Shown: piece by piece, positions 43,614 to 62,923 of the stretch
How the letters are laid out: every line of letters begins with the position of its first letter
Numbering within the stretch: the stretch's first letter is position 1
NCBI GenBank assembly: GCA_002751075.1
Contig: NAOQ01000108.1
Coordinates: 78,097-142,096, forward strand
Length of the DNA: 64,000 nt
Direction: 5' to 3'
DNA from: Ichthyophonus hoferi
Taxonomy: Eukaryota > Opisthokonta > Ichthyosporea > Ichthyophonida > Ichthyophonidae
Notes under the pieces: model-generated
What the model saw: only the letters and a program-made list of their open reading frames with translations
What the model was told of the DNA's origin: nothing
The model's database searches: none
Made by a program: the position numbers and the translations under genes

Positions 43614-43964
43614 CTTTTGCTGAGCGTAGACATGGCTTTTCGCTGCTTCTGGGTTAGTCTCTCTAGTCCTTATATATATATTTCTGTTTCATTTTGTCTT
43701 ATATGCATGTGGGTTCTACTGGTCTTGGATTTATCAATAGCCAGAAAAGGTCAATTCAAATCAAATATCCTGGACTGATTCAGAAGGAAGGCACGATTCG
43801 GGTGGATGAACCCAATGATTCATAATTCTTTTGATTTAAATTTAATTGAACATTATTTTTTGGCTAGGGTCAAAATAATTGAGCAATGATGCTCAATTGC
43901 TTTAGGATCAGGTGTGGGATGATCATAACTATCAGAAGGTAGTTTTTGTCTTTCATCATTACTG

Positions 43965-44420
43965 TGTTTAGAACCATAAAGAATACCAGTACGGCTAACC
44001 TTCTTTTCTACTTGAATGACTATACATCACTAGGTGTTCAACTTTATAAAATAAAGCTTACAATGTACTATTTACTATACTCTATACATCATGTATGTAG
44101 TAGTGCGCTAATTGTACTGCATTTCTACTGATAATGATATTACTAAAAAGGTTATTAAGTCAATATGCCTACCTATTAACTTGTCTGCTAGAAAGGTGTA
44201 TTCTATAATAATAATAGACACATATATATAATAGCTATGATTTATACTAGGCTATTGTGCCGTGTAAGTTATAGATCCAAGAGCTCTTGCTGCTCAGAAA
44301 TTATATAGAGACCTTGGGAGATATGGGATAGCATGATGCAAACAGGGATTGCATTAAATAACGGGGTCGCTTGTGATCGTCATTCCCAATTAGAAATAGT
44401 GATTGCAACAGATTGGGCTA
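43965..44420 (+). repeat. family-B dispersed repeat, copy 3
   Basis: The closest partner of 11835-12340: GTGTTTAGAACCATAAAGAA, GATAATGATATT, GTGTATTCTATAATAATAAT, GACCTTGGGA and TCATTCCCAATTAGAAATAG align in order. Confidence 0.6.
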
Positions 44421-47400
44421 GTTGGCCCTCTAGATTGTTATTTGTCTTATATAGCTCTACCTCTCTAGATTTACCTTGACATAATACATATTTGATCATT
44501 CAGAAATAAATAGAAAATGAAAAACTATTACTTGAATGATAGATCAGCAATTCTTTATTACTCTTTTGAGTCATGTATATATACTTCTTTGTGCCTCAAG
44601 ACTATTTTGATGCTATTAAATAAAATACCACCAACTCTTTATTTGGAAGTCCAGGTGGTGCACGAGGACTGTTGAACACATCTGCTCTATTGAATCATAA
44701 GTTATTAACCAGTAAGAATATGGCTCAGTTAACAAAAATGTTACACCAGGTTTTAGTTAAGTAATATTGGAATGTTTCTTCTGTGATACAAAAAACAAAT
44801 GTAAAGAAACAATAGGAAAAAGAACAGTATTTTTTTTTGTTTCAACAAGTGGCTTATAGAAACACAATTTAAATCAATATACACATACCACAATCCTTAA
44901 ATACAGCAGAGCATCCATGAATTAATACAGTTATTCTTAAACTGAATTACTTTGGCAAAACCTTTCCCTTCACATGTATATACGCATATATATATATATA
45001 TGTCTACGGGAGTTTAGGTTTAAGCGCAAGAACATGTGCGATACAAATATTTTAAACAAAGAATATAGCTAAAGTCTAGAATTATATGTACATATATGCC
45101 CACTAATACCTATAAAGCTGAGATTTATTCATATTCAACTCAGCGCACAGGATCGTATTGATACTGCCTGGTTTATATTTACCTTTTCTGCTATCTTAAC
45201 CCAGATTTATGTGTTTAAATCAATTTAACCTTAGTCATACCTAAAACAGTTTTCACTTTCTTCCTTTTCAAAATACATATGCTTTGGAGAGCATATCCAT
45301 TAGTAAATTTTTAAGTATAATCCAAGCCAGCCCACTAAATAGCCACGGGCTTAGTTACTTTTTTCTACAATTTACCAGAATCATTGTTTAAATTTACACA
45401 GCTATGTTGTATTTATATATTAGTTTGACACCAGTTGTGTGCTATATACAAAGTTGGTCTATGTGCAAACAGTAGTAAAAAATAAAACAAATGTTATCAG
45501 ACCTACATTATTGATTAATTAATGTTATACAAAAATATCTTCTAGCATAAGTGCCTGCCTGCAATAATCGGCTGCCACCTTGAATATGGGCGAGATAAAT
45601 AATATGCAGGCAGAAATCGAAAATCGCTGGGACTGGTTCTTCCTTACTAATTTTCTTTGACAGTTTATACATTATTCAATTTAACCTAGTTTATATTATA
45701 ATTCTACTGACATATGTTTAACTACATTTACAATTATTAAATATTGCGTAGGACCTTTGCAAGTGCTAAGGTCATTATGTACCAATTTAGTTACGTAATA
45801 TATAAACAAAAAGACAACATTTTCACTGATTTTGGAATATATATAACGTCACGAGCCGATTTGTGGTGTTGGAAGCATAAGAAGAGAAATTTAGAAGCTC
45901 GTTCGTACTCCTTTTACTTCTTCAAAATTTATTGACTTATCTATATGTAATACCTTAAGTATATTGGGGTATTGAAAAGTCAAGAATGAATAGCATCCTC
46001 TCTGTCCAGCTTTGAACTTGTAACTTTTTGAAGTGTCGTAGGTAGCTACATATACAACTTGGGTGATATTACCTAATTATTTGAGAATAGGCAATCAATA
46101 ACCTGGGATTAATTGATCAATAACCAGATTATCTGTAAATTTTTCTGTAGTAAACTATATCTAGACTGTATAAAAGGGGCTCTCTCTGACAGGATGCTTC
46201 TAATATTTTTTACAGTTTCACCGAATAAACTTCTTTTGCATGCAATTGGGCCCGCCATTCCAAAACGGGGGAGACAACAATTACAAAGGCTGAAATCGAC
46301 AGAAAGTACATAGTTCAAGCTTACATGTAGGTATAGATTATGAAATGTGGCTCACTGAGGAGCTTAACGGTAGGTTAGGTTCTAAAAATAAAACCTCAAC
46401 GCTGATCTGGGTAGCACTGTTTTATATTACGTATCCTTTTGTTCCGATTGCTGGCTTACGTTAATTTAATATTACAGTACGTATAAAGGCAAAGAAATGG
46501 ATTATATAAATGAGAAACCAATATCTGGATGACGAATAGAGTATTTTCATATATATGTTCAGCTCTAATGCCCATTAAGGAATCTATTAGGTGCTCGAGG
46601 AAGGTTTTTCCCCATAAAAAAAAAAAAAATCCCATTTTATATTACATATAAATAGATTATTTTCTAGGAACAATAGTCAACTCTAATATCTTTGGGACTC
46701 TTTCTAAACAACCTCCAAACCAGGATTGCTTTTTACAATGTCATCTTTTAAATCACATGATATAATATCAGCTAACCTATATATGGTATAAGTTGGTATT
46801 ATTCTGGTTACTATATTCTTACACATAATATCGAATAATATCATAAAAAGAGAACAGAATTTGTAAGTGCATATGCAATTCATACGCAATACATGTGTAT
46901 ACTAATATAAAGGCTCTCCCTCTCCCAGTACAGTTAGAACCGATAAAATAACAAGAGACAATTTATTTTGTTTCATCGTGCATATTAAAGACCAATCAAT
47001 GTATCTCCGCTCCAAGTCAATTTAGAAAGACTTCATACAGCTTTACACCCCTCATCTCATTCCTCTTCCACTCCAATTTAAAGAACTTTAATATAGGTAA
47101 AATCTTGCCGACATATAACCCAATGTGTTTTTCCCTACACACGGGCCCCTGACGACCTAAAATCTAATTTCAGTCCATCATTTATCAAGGAATGCCGCTT
47201 CACTCTAGAACAATGTACTAATTGTTGTCCGGTTTCTAATGACTTAGAATAAAGTAACAAACTGGTTGAGTGAAGTTGCTACAAAATACTTTGCAGTCAG
47301 GCCTACAAGAGATACACGCCTAACGCTAATAATTTAAGGTCTACAGAATCAGATAGAAAACCTGAACTCGTTAACTCTTCAACAACATAAATAAATGATT

Positions 47401-47445
47401 ATACACATGCTCAGATGGGCCGACCCACAAGTGTACGTATAAACA
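44421..47445. other. intergenic, no gene seen
   Basis: AT-rich with a short TA run near 44987-45001 and a locally GC-richer patch near 45545-45640. Frames on both strands (45744-45935, 46109-46318) lack splice context or familiar motifs. A minus-strand AATAAA near 46961 could end ARF6 transcripts. Confidence 0.45.
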
Positions 47446-52300
<4,855 letters not shown>

Positions 52301-52309
52301 AAAAAAATC

Positions 52310-52450
52310 TTTTTATTGCCCCAGTGGACACCCGCTTGGTGTTTACAAATTAAAGAATTATTTTGTCTCGAGAGGCACTGGCCAGTTTCGCTCGGTGTGC
52401 TACCAAGGAGGGTAACTCCCACGGATGGGACCTGGGGGAAAGGTTATTTA
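52310..52450. other. GC-rich island with short hairpins, nature unknown
   Basis: A 140-base patch that is clearly GC-richer than its surroundings and non-coding in all frames of any length. Short inverted matches include ACACC-CGCTT-GGTGT (about 52328-52342) and GGAG-GGTAA-CTCC. It could be a structured RNA, a repeat fragment or a regulatory island. No known RNA family is recognised. Confidence 0.4.
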
Positions 52451-53682
52451 TATATATTGGGCTAAGGGCTAGGTTGCGCTTGTTATTTCGTTAGTATTTC
52501 CAACTTTGGCATTGTTTTTAAAAGTAATTAAAATTATAGTCTTACATCATCATATGCATATCCTAGTGCTTGTCTGTTTTTTTATTTTTATTTTTATTTT
52601 TATTTTTATTTATTTTTGGCTTTGCTTTTCAGTAATAAACTGTATATTAACTATGTATTTTACAGATTTAAGTTTGGGTTTACTTTGCGTGTTAGTTAGA
52701 CAATGCAATTCACCGCTTTCACACTATTGCTGCCTTGACACCCACCACGGATGATTTAGTTATGCCTTTTCCCTGGAAGATATGGCTGAACATTAACTTT
52801 TTTCATAGTTGTTTATGTCATTGCTCTTGGAGCGAATGGATATATCACAAATAAAGATGGAGACCAATTGACATCGCAGTCATTAATTTGGCATTTATTT
52901 AAGTTACACTTTTCTCACTGCCATCAACACTGCCCTCTAATTGAGATATTTACTTCCTCTTTCCTGTTTATCTCTTTCATCCACCCTCCTACCTTTATTG
53001 CATATTTTGTGAGTAATATACAGGTAGATTATTGTATGAAGGGTTCTCAGGTTTTAGATATTCTAATAAAGTCACTATTTAAAACGTTGTCACATATTCC
53101 GGAGGCTGAATCATGCTCTCCCTTCAAAGACTATGTGAAACTCTTCTTGGAGTGGTTATTCGTTATTTCACAACTAAAAAAAACTAAATACCCGTAAAGA
53201 GTTTGTGAAAACATGAAAAACACTACAGAATTTCAATATGGTTGATAGATACCAAAGACCTTACGATTGAACAGTGGGGATGATCTTTTTTACGGTAGAA
53301 CCAAGAAACTATTTTGACACAACTCAATAATAACACTTTACCCTTCGCAATGGTTTTAAGTTAATGAGACGTGAGAGCTAAAGATTATCACCTTGTGTTT
53401 TTAATTTAAAATATGTTTTTATGAATAGTCACAGACTATTCTTGAATCGTAGATTCAATATAAACCCTATCATTATATACAATAAAATTTAATATTACAC
53501 AGGTAATTTGAGTTGGTCGGCAATTTTAACCGAATGATTGTTAAGTCTTATAATATTTATTAAATGCTAGAGCAGGCAGACACATTTCAGACAACCCAGA
53601 GTATATTTTGGTTTATCTTACAACATAAAATAATATACGTTAGTATAAACATATCGGTTATTTTCAGCCAAGTAAAAGAGCC
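52451..53682. other. intergenic DNA between ARF6 and ARHGAP39
   Basis: An (ATTTTT)n run at 52577-52617. The plus-strand frames at 52506-52754 and 52868-53197 have no domain or splice support. A minus-strand AATAAA at 53556-53561 is a plausible ARHGAP39 poly(A) signal, about 120 bases past the stop. Confidence 0.45.
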
Positions 53683-56600
53683 TTATTCCATCCCAACCTC
53701 ATTTGTATCCATATTTACAATCAGATTTTTGATGAATAACTTTTCTCTCCTTGATTTTTCAAGAATTACCATGGGGTCCTGGTAGAGAGAAAATATTTAA
53801 TAAAATATAGTTAATAAAAAATAAATGAATAAACCACAAAAAATATATTAGCCAATCTTTTACTTACACGATTCTATACATTATCCTTATTCAATTACTT
53901 ACCTATGCATTTTTTTTTTGTTTACGTATGCATACAACTTGTAACCATACTATATTATATCTTGTTGAAAATACTTACAAATAAGAAGTTAGGAAAGGGC
54001 AAAGTACAGAGAGACAATATGAGTAAGAGTGAAAAGGAAAAGGCTTACGTGCGATTGACAACGCAGGAAGTTTGGTGCCCACACCATAGCAACGTTATCA
54101 GCATCCATCATTGTGCATTTGTACGACTTTGGGTCATTGAATTTCTATAAACGTATCGGATATAACTTAGAATAATAACCAATATACTATCATATATTGG
54201 TTCAAGGGTTTATATGTATTACGTTTGTGTAAGTCTTGCTATAGTTGGTTTATTGACAAGTATAGTATGGAGGAAAAAAGTAATATAAAAATAGAAAAGA
54301 ATATACCATAGGGGTAATATAAAGGCCTAAGCATAGGGGGAGATATGGTTTAATATATTAAAACAAATAAGCCATGTATTTAGATAATATATTATACAAA
54401 ATAAATAAAGAGGATGCTGCATTTAGTTCATACGACGAAACTAAAACACGCACAGACAGATATATATATAGAAATATTATAACTATATTGGTAGTTTCTA
54501 CACATTAAGAGGGGTAGGTGTTGGCAGAGACAAGAAATCATTTGATATATTTAAAGGGCCACATTACATTAAAATAGGCTTGCCAGTATATATTATATGT
54601 ACCTATATATTTGCACACAGATACCCATAAATACACATACATACATACACAGCACACATAATAGTAACAGTCCAAGCAAAGAGAGGACCTACCTGTAAGA
54701 AATGAAGAGTATACATGAGTATCCTACGATTTAATTGTGGTAGCCGATTACATAACTCTATACAGGCCGTTACATCATCCGCATTGGCTAAACAATCCTC
54801 ACTAGAAAGGTATAGTGCAGAGTTAGCCTATCTAATAGATATTATTATGATAAATACAAGCATTTTTAGCTAATTGCATATATATATGGTATGTATATAC
54901 ACATAAAAACATATAGGTAATTCCTTCTATTAAGTCTATCCTAACTACTCTAATATATCTATATGTTTATTTTCCCCTCCACCCCATGAAGACGTACTAT
55001 AATCCATCAGGTATTAGAGGTGGCTGTAGCTCCCTGAACCATAGCTTTAAGAGAGAGGCAGGGACATTGGGATCTGTAATCGCATCATCGTAATTACCCT
55101 GCATAGTTCACATACTTAATTAATATTAATAGCTATTAATTAGTATAATGCGAGGGGACAGAGATACGTTAGTGGAGAGGGAAAGAGGTTACTTATCACT
55201 GCTATATGAGTGGCAGGATTGAGCCTTACGTAATAGCCATATTAGATCATAGTGCATAGGTATACTTTAAATACCAGATATATAACATAATATTACTCTC
55301 TACTGGTGCCTGGAACAGTATATATAATTTAAGTAGGTACTACCCATCCACTTAATAGAGTATTTTAGATGAGTACACACTTCATACTTAATACTCATAT
55401 TAAGCATTCTAATGATAATAATCCATTAGACCTAAATTTAAATCAAAGAAGGTCATTGCTGAACGGTGGCTTGTAAGGGCATTGATTGGTCCATTACAGA
55501 CCTGAAGAGTATACACACATATTTAATCATCACGAACTAGGTCCATTATCCAATCAGTATATCTTATTAAAACTTAATCAGGGCAGAGACGGATATAAAA
55601 ATAAAATTATAAAATTAAGCAAAGACTATTAAAATAAATACATTAAAATTCCCACCATGCTACTGGCTCCAAGTGATTTTAATATTCCTTATTGATTCGT
55701 CAATATATATGATATGTCACTCTTACGTTTTATCCAGGCACAGTACTAGCGCCCTTAGAAGCAAGAGTGCGGCAGAATCTGAATATACCTTTTCAACGAC
55801 AACTTTTAGTGCATTCACCTTGTCTACGTCACCTGGCACTCTATTGGTGGGGATGGTTGTTCATTAGTTAATGCCTATGGTAGGGACGAATTGCCCTTGA
55901 ATGTTTAACATGCTAAAAAATAGATTGGCTCAAATGTTTTTTTAGGTTAGCAAGTGTGTTTTGATTGGATGAGTGGATCGTGTTTTTATGGTAAGGAAAT
56001 ATTTGTGCTAATATGTACTTAAAGTAGAAACATATATATATATATATACAAACACACATAGAAACACACGTTATGTATCTATTTAGAGGTAAGTACTAAC
56101 CTAAATATCCCTTCCGCATTTAATCCCCCCTGCTTTATTATGGCGTCACACAGTACAGGTATGCACCAAGGGAGGTCAAACTCTGGCCTAGTCACTATTT
56201 GATGTACCATGGCGTCATCCACTGAGGACCCAAAAAGGGAAGGTTGTTTGATGGAGTTCTAGAGGGAAGGAAAGGGGGTTGGTATATAATAGATATAGAG
56301 ATAGGATAGCTATATGCAGAGATAGATATAGACAAAGAAAGAAATTGTATATAGTGGGCATAAGAGTATATATATACCTTAACGTGTTCTATTTCCTCAA
56401 TTGATGCCTCCCTTCCTCTCCTCACACCAGTCTCTGCTATTCGTCGCAACCTAATTAAAGGTCCATTTCCATTAGCCTATTACTGGTTATTGATATTTTA
56501 AATTGGACTAATATATATGCATGTATACATAGTCGTATGAGTGTGTATGCATGTACATCTATATAGTTGTTAATCTTACATACCTAAATATATGAATACA

Positions 56601-59600
56601 CCTCCTTGTAATTGCTTCCTTCTCTGTAGGTGGTTTTATTTGATCTAGAAAAATAAGAAATAATATAGACACATACAACTAGATAATATAACACATTCAC
56701 ACGATAAAATATAATGAAACCCATACATACCACTATACATTGCCACCAATATAGCTATAAACCTTTGCAAATATACAAACCAATTATATGTTACACATTT
56801 ATATACTGACATTTTGATTCTTTTTATGTAAATAATTACTTACTTTTTAAGGCAATGGCCAGCGTTCTCAGCCACCTCTTTAAAGTGCTCTGATTGTAAT
56901 TGCTTCTCAGCACCTATAATTAATTAATTAATTAATTAATTACAATGAATATCTATAAAGCCAGTTGTACACCTTGTTCTGATATATGCAACAATATACT
57001 TCTATAGGTGTTGTATATATTGTAATACCATATATATATAACAAGTGGCTATATGTTATACAAGTTTATTTCTTAGACTAAGGGAGCATTATGAAAAAAT
57101 ATATTCAATTGTCATGAATTTTGACATATATTATTGTTATAATTGTATTGGTCCAATTAATTGTAAATGAAATGCTTCACGGAGAAAAATAAAAATTGGC
57201 TTAAAAACTAAGTATTTTGTAAATACCATTTGATTGGGGAGGGGTTACCTTCATTTTGATACACAATTGGCACAGTATCTTTGATAAATTTCATTTGAAC
57301 TAAGACAATACAATAATGATTTCAGCTTACCATAACGACCGGTTGAAGTATAAATCTAATCAACCAAAAGAGAAACACACATAAATTTTGGTTTTAATTA
57401 ACTTCAGGATACAGATGATAATGAGTAATAATATGCAATATCAATTCATTACAATGTAACACTCACTATATACCAAAATATAACACAATTTAACGCACAC
57501 TTACATAATACTCTATTGTCTTCCATTGCAAGACAACTAACGTAATATTGGTTTTACAATACATACCACATAAGACCCCTATACCTATCAGACTGTAGTA
57601 AATGAATGACTCTACAAAGCCGACGAATAGTTGCGAGGGAGGGAAGACAGCAAGAAGGATAGCCATTAGCTCCCACCCTTTTAAAATACTAGACCTGTAA
57701 ATTGATTGGATAGGGTGTGGGGGACCAATAAATTAGTATAAATATTATATTATATACAGGTAGAGTAGTTTATAAAACTGTTGAAAGAGTTATATTTAAG
57801 AATACAGAACAAGAAGCCAAGTAGGATAAAAAGAGGAAGTCAGAAAGAAAGGTATATATTAGTGAAAGCAATGAACATGACCCAGGGTAGGGTATGGGGG
57901 AATGATAGTACATACGTTTTCGGGTTTAATGTCATCTGCTTGACTAATTGTACAAACAGCTCGTCTCTCATTGGCTTAATATTGTATCCCTGGGCTGCCA
58001 AGTAATGGGCAATTTCAACCGGAGTCTTTAAGAAACAAAATGAGTGACAAGCTTAATGGAATGCGGGACAATATAGATATATAGATAAATAGATAGAATA
58101 AGGGAATATATAGCCCTACAACCATATAAAAATCCCGATATAACAAGATACATATATCCATCTATTATTTCTATAACCTGTATAGCTCACGAAGAAAGAA
58201 GATTAACCTCTACCATATATAGATATGATACACAGGAGGACATACCACTCTTTTCATTGGTCGATCCCCCATATACATCATTACACATTTAAAGCATTCC
58301 AAAGCTTCTTTCTTATTCCTTCTAGGTACTAGTTTGGTGATGGGTGCATAGATTTCACACTGATTGGATGTTAGAATTAATAAATAATATTAAAATGGAT
58401 TTCTTTATAGACTAATTATTGGTTTAATGTTCTGTATAAAATCGTTTTTGTTATTATATATGTATATATAACATGATATAATATAGCATTGTATTTTATT
58501 ATGTTACAACATATTACAAATATTTATATTGCATTATAATATATTTCAAAAATATCGAATTTAGCATTTTCACAGCGCGGTAAAAGAACGCTGACTAGTA
58601 TTTTGAGAACGCCAATGCATGACGATATATTAAATTTTAATATAATATTCTATTATAGGTCCTCAAAGATAATTGGACAATATGCCTGGTTAGTGTAAAG
58701 ATAGATAATCAATAGTCTCTACGTAATAATATTTAATGGGAAATAATGAAATAATAGTAAGGTGTTTTTCCCATTAATGAAAACTAAGAAAAATATTGTA
58801 TCTGCTCATTATTTTATGTAATATAGGGCCACGATTAACACAAATTATTAATATAAACCCAAGTTTAACCAATAGTATGACCACTGTTCCCTCCTAGTTC
58901 AATTAAAATCACATGTAGTAATTGCCAGTTCCACTATATTGGTTTATTTAAAATATTCAATAATTTACAATTATAAGCACAGTATAGGAAAAAAGATCAC
59001 ACACTGAAGAGATCTAAAGATGTCTATGTATAAAAGGTACTAATTTTACAATAAAAACCAGCCAATAATAAGTCCCATTTACTTTAGACCAGGTGAGCCG
59101 AGCCTCCAAGGTCTGCCTCCTTTTGAATAATCCTCCACTATGCTTTGTTTCAATTTGTTCTATAGATATGTAGTGTATAAAGATGAAAGTATGAGTGAGA
59201 TAACTATTTAACTCATGCATTATCCTGCTCAATTAAGTAATGTTTGTTGCCGGTGACTAGGTCACTATATGATCGCTAAGATGTTTATTACCATAACATT
59301 ACTATCATAGCATATCATATAGTATCACAACATATATTGTCATAACATATATTATCATACCATGTAATGCCATATCATACACTACCATACCATATACTAT
59401 CATAAAATACGTTATCGTAACCCATATTACCAAAACAAATACTACCCTAATATACAACCACCATTCATAGCCCGTCGACTCCTACTAACCTGCCAGTAAA
59501 CTACCAAATGATTCCATATTAGCGGGTGGTGGCGGTAAATCCACCGGCTTTTCTCTTGGCTCCCTCATAGAAGTACAGCGTGGCCGTTCTTCCTCACCCC

Positions 59601-61641
59601 TTTCCCAACGAGAAGCACACTGTGAAGCTCTCTTGGCTACAACTTGACACAAGTCATGCAATGACCGTGTCCGCATGTTAGCTAGCATTTCCATTTGTTT
59701 CCCTTCCTGTGTTGCAGCCTGTAATAATATATTGACAGATAAAGTGTGAACAACATACAAATTATATTTTATATCATTACATTTATTGTAATATATATAT
59801 ATATATATATATATATAAGAATATGTTAGTCTATAATATCATTTATCTAACCATAGCCTTATCTTATTTATTCATGTCTTTTAGAACTATGTTACCCTAA
59901 TTAGCAATAGTTTAGCCCATACTTCTCTGGTTGAATGGCTACTAAAAAAGTATTGTGTTATGGTAGTGAGGGTAAAATGAGTAATCTTGTAACGACGAAT
60001 ATTATTGCAGCAAAACATAATAACTATCGCCGCTCTTTAATGCTAATAAACAGTTCTTTGTGTTCTGAACAAGTGAGATCTGGACACTGATTATCATATA
60101 CATATACATGAGCTAATGGTAGATTAGACCTTACAATAACATATGGTTATTACACATAAAAATAAATGCAAGGTGTTTTTGCATCCGTTTATGAGAACTT
60201 CATATTTTGTTTTTTCTAGTGCTTACATGAGTAGGAAAATGTTAAATTGCAACAATTCAAAATTTTAAAATCCCCCAAATTAACTCTAGACATTCCTAAC
60301 CTGTAATTCCTGTAACCTTGCCAACGGGATGATGTCACAGTTTTCAGGTTTCTCCCATCGAGTCTTAGCAGTGTGGCTGTTATAGTAACAGTACTGTTTG
60401 ATTGGTTCATCATAGAGTTCCCACCATTGATCTCCAGAACTTTTACGGCTGTGATTAACATGATTAAGTGTAAATTTTCATGTTATTTGGCAATGACATG
60501 TAGGAAATGATTTAGCCCTATTAAATTATTACCAACTGATTATTAACCTATTACTCTCCTATTATTATCATATTTCAACCCTATTATTAACTTATTATTA
60601 ACTTTATTATTACCATACTACTAATCTAGATCTGTTTACTCATGTCACATATAATGTTATAATGTGATATATATGGGTAAGTATACAATAGAGTGGCATA
60701 TATAACAAGTCAAAAATGCTCATTTAACCTGTAAAGTCGTGTAGGAATGGCAAGAGTAAGCAGGAGTAATAACTCCTAGTAGCAGCTACCTTACAATGTT
60801 TAATGCTAATTCATATACTACAGCCTCTATACTTACAATGTGTAGCCCTCTGGAAGTTCCCATCGACACTCGAGTGTATCTTGGTTCACATAGACAGTAT
60901 GTGCTAAAGAATCTTCGTTAATCTCCACCCAGGGTGATCTAACAAGGATAAGAAAAAAAAAGTAAAAAGATGAGAAGATGAGTTACTAAGATTATTAAAT
61001 AAATGGGTATATGGATAAATGAATAATAAAAAGGAATATGGATAGAATGACGACCTCCTTATCTGTGTCACTACGATGTATCGAGTAGAAAGAATATATT
61101 AACGTGTGTTCGTGTGTTTTACAGAGCCAGATTAAAAAGACTGATTGAGGAAAACTTTTTGTAAATATCGTTCCAAATAGATGTGTAAAGAAATAAAAGT
61201 AATCAGGAAATTATGAGATGGTATAGAATAGAGATATAAGTAAATAATTTACATGTATAAATTTATACTAAAGCATTATAACGAAGAAAGATGCATATAT
61301 TTACAAATCGACTACAGTAGTACGTCCTTGTAGATCTACACCTCTATGAACAGCAGCATATAACATGAATAGGACAGAAAAACATCATGTGCTCACAATA
61401 TAGAGCACACAAATATATCTTTCTAATGTGTAAACTGGCTATATTTTCCGCTCTCTTAACTGTCAAATATCTCGTGTAGGAAGAATTTGAAAGAATTTTA
61501 ACTTAATGGCCATCAGATTAGAGAGGCCATGATGACAGTGCATTGTAGATGTACGTGTGCCTGCATGTTTACATAAAGCTGGCAAACAGTGAACCTCTCT
61601 GCTCTGAATAAACAAACTTACTTTTCCTCAATTTCCTCCAT
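53683..61641 (-). CDS. ARHGAP39: Rho GTPase-activating protein 39 (Vilse/CrossGAP), compact form
   Basis: Inactivates Rac/Cdc42-type GTPases; Drosophila Vilse acts below Robo receptors in cell guidance. Eighteen exons splice in consistent phase: 61622-61641, 60837-60938, 60301-60448, 59490-59718, 59083-59159, 58246-58359, 57916-58025, 57585-57694, 56844-56913, 56731-56762, 56584-56644, 56378-56450, 56101-56258, 55789-55840, 54998-55098, 54693-54801, 54049-54144 and 53683-53778. The 585-residue product has WW1 (about 8-40; SPWVEI...CRWELPEGY), WW2 (about 48-80; QWWELYDE...TRWEKP then CDIIPLARLQ as in human), a short linker, MyTH4 (about 180-340; KCVMMYMGDRP, MRDELFVQLVKQ, GWELMAILLAVFPPS) and RhoGAP (about 385-580). 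The arginine finger is in GIFR (R435), with LLKLWFREL and APNFLRC also present. The human protein is about 1083 residues, so the WW-MyTH4 linker is much shorter here. The 32-nt exon at 56731 and the 20-nt first exon are the least secure. Confidence 0.94.
56918..56941. repeat. (TTAA)n microsatellite at a splice acceptor
   Basis: Six TTAA units end within five bases of the acceptor of ARHGAP39 exon 9, taking the place of an ordinary polypyrimidine tract. Confidence 0.8.
59283..59445. repeat. imperfect (CATA/CATAC)n minisatellite
   Basis: About 160 bases of variants of ATCATA-ACATAT and CCATACCATA inside ARHGAP39 intron 4. Units of 10-20 bases are degenerate, so this is an old array. Confidence 0.7.
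59791..59817. repeat. (TA)n microsatellite
   Basis: About 13 TA units in ARHGAP39 intron 3. Confidence 0.85.
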
Positions 61642-62539
61642 GATTGATTTTATGCTGATTAATAACAGTAATATGACCTTACTGAAGTATTTATAAAGAA
61701 AAAGAAAAGCCCCGAGCCTCCATATATACAAATACTCTTATATTAATAATACTAAATAGTTTTGTTTTTATTTTGGTAATAAATTTGACTTCTAATTTAG
61801 AACGCCCTCCAGGACTGGCACAAAATGGTCAATGATAAAAAGAATGCAAACTTCAGCATAAATCAACCAATTATTTTATCGTATGGAAATGGGTAAATAT
61901 TAATTCAGTACCGATGAAAAAGTACTATTCTACTATGGTTTAGCTTACTATAATTAACTTTAATCCAATATATTATATGTATGTATTTTTAAGATAATTA
62001 ATATATATTTTCAAATGTTACTTTATTATGACCAAGTATGTAGTTTGAAAATTAAATAATTCCTCTTAACCCATAATTGATTTTGGTTTGTCTTACAGTA
62101 ATCCATTGGCTATCATTAGATAGGTAGATTAAAGAAAGCATAGGGTGATGGTTGGTTCAATCTTTGGAGGGAAAATATGCAGTTAACTACAAAGGAATCT
62201 TTCACTGCCTGTGATTATTTTAGGAGCTATATATTTTTTAATTATTAATAATATATGGCCAATGTCAATGCATAATATATATCTATTTATATAATTTATT
62301 ATCACTGTTTTTGGTAATAAATTTAGCAACAATTCTGATTCTCGAATACTCCCAACTCACAAATCCAGCCGATTAACCTCTACATGAAATATAATCCAAT
62401 CCATATTAAAGGTTTTACGTGCTGGTATGTCATAACTCAGTCTTCCTAGGAATCATAAATAATCATGCCATGTGAATAAAATCCATAGATGATTGGAGAT
62501 GAAGAAAAAAGAGAACAATGTTTCGTGGATATGGACACA

Positions 62540-62579
<40 letters not shown>

Positions 62580-62916
62580 TATAAATACGTAAATATAAAT
62601 TTTTATATATTGTAGATAGAGCTATATAGTATATATAGGAATGTTTATATTCATTTTACGCTTAAATATGTGTACTATAAAGCCTATTCATTTTATAATA
62701 AATATCTCATTGGTTTAATAGCTGAAAATAGCATTGGTATTTGTTAATATCTTTATTGGCTACAGTAGTCATTATGTCATAGTTGCACTTAAAACGTATC
62801 CTAATCGCTATCGTTAATGAAACTACTATTAAAAGAAACAAAATATATCTGTATGATTATTAGCTATATATCCCTATCTATATAACTATACGTACTCTAA
62901 AATATTAATTAACAGG
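61642..62916. promoter_or_regulatory. divergent upstream region of ARHGAP39 and the 62.9 kb gene
   Basis: Has CCAAT boxes at 61867-61871 and inverted copies near 62710 and 62755. A long (TA)n run spans about 62537-62574. No gene is seen in it. Confidence 0.4.
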
Positions 62917-62923
62917 GAACATC

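Noticed and set aside
57322-57346. Possible 25-base microexon in ARHGAP39 between exons 8 and 9
   Set aside because: It has AG and GT edges but would break the reading phase; exons 8 and 9 join in frame without it.
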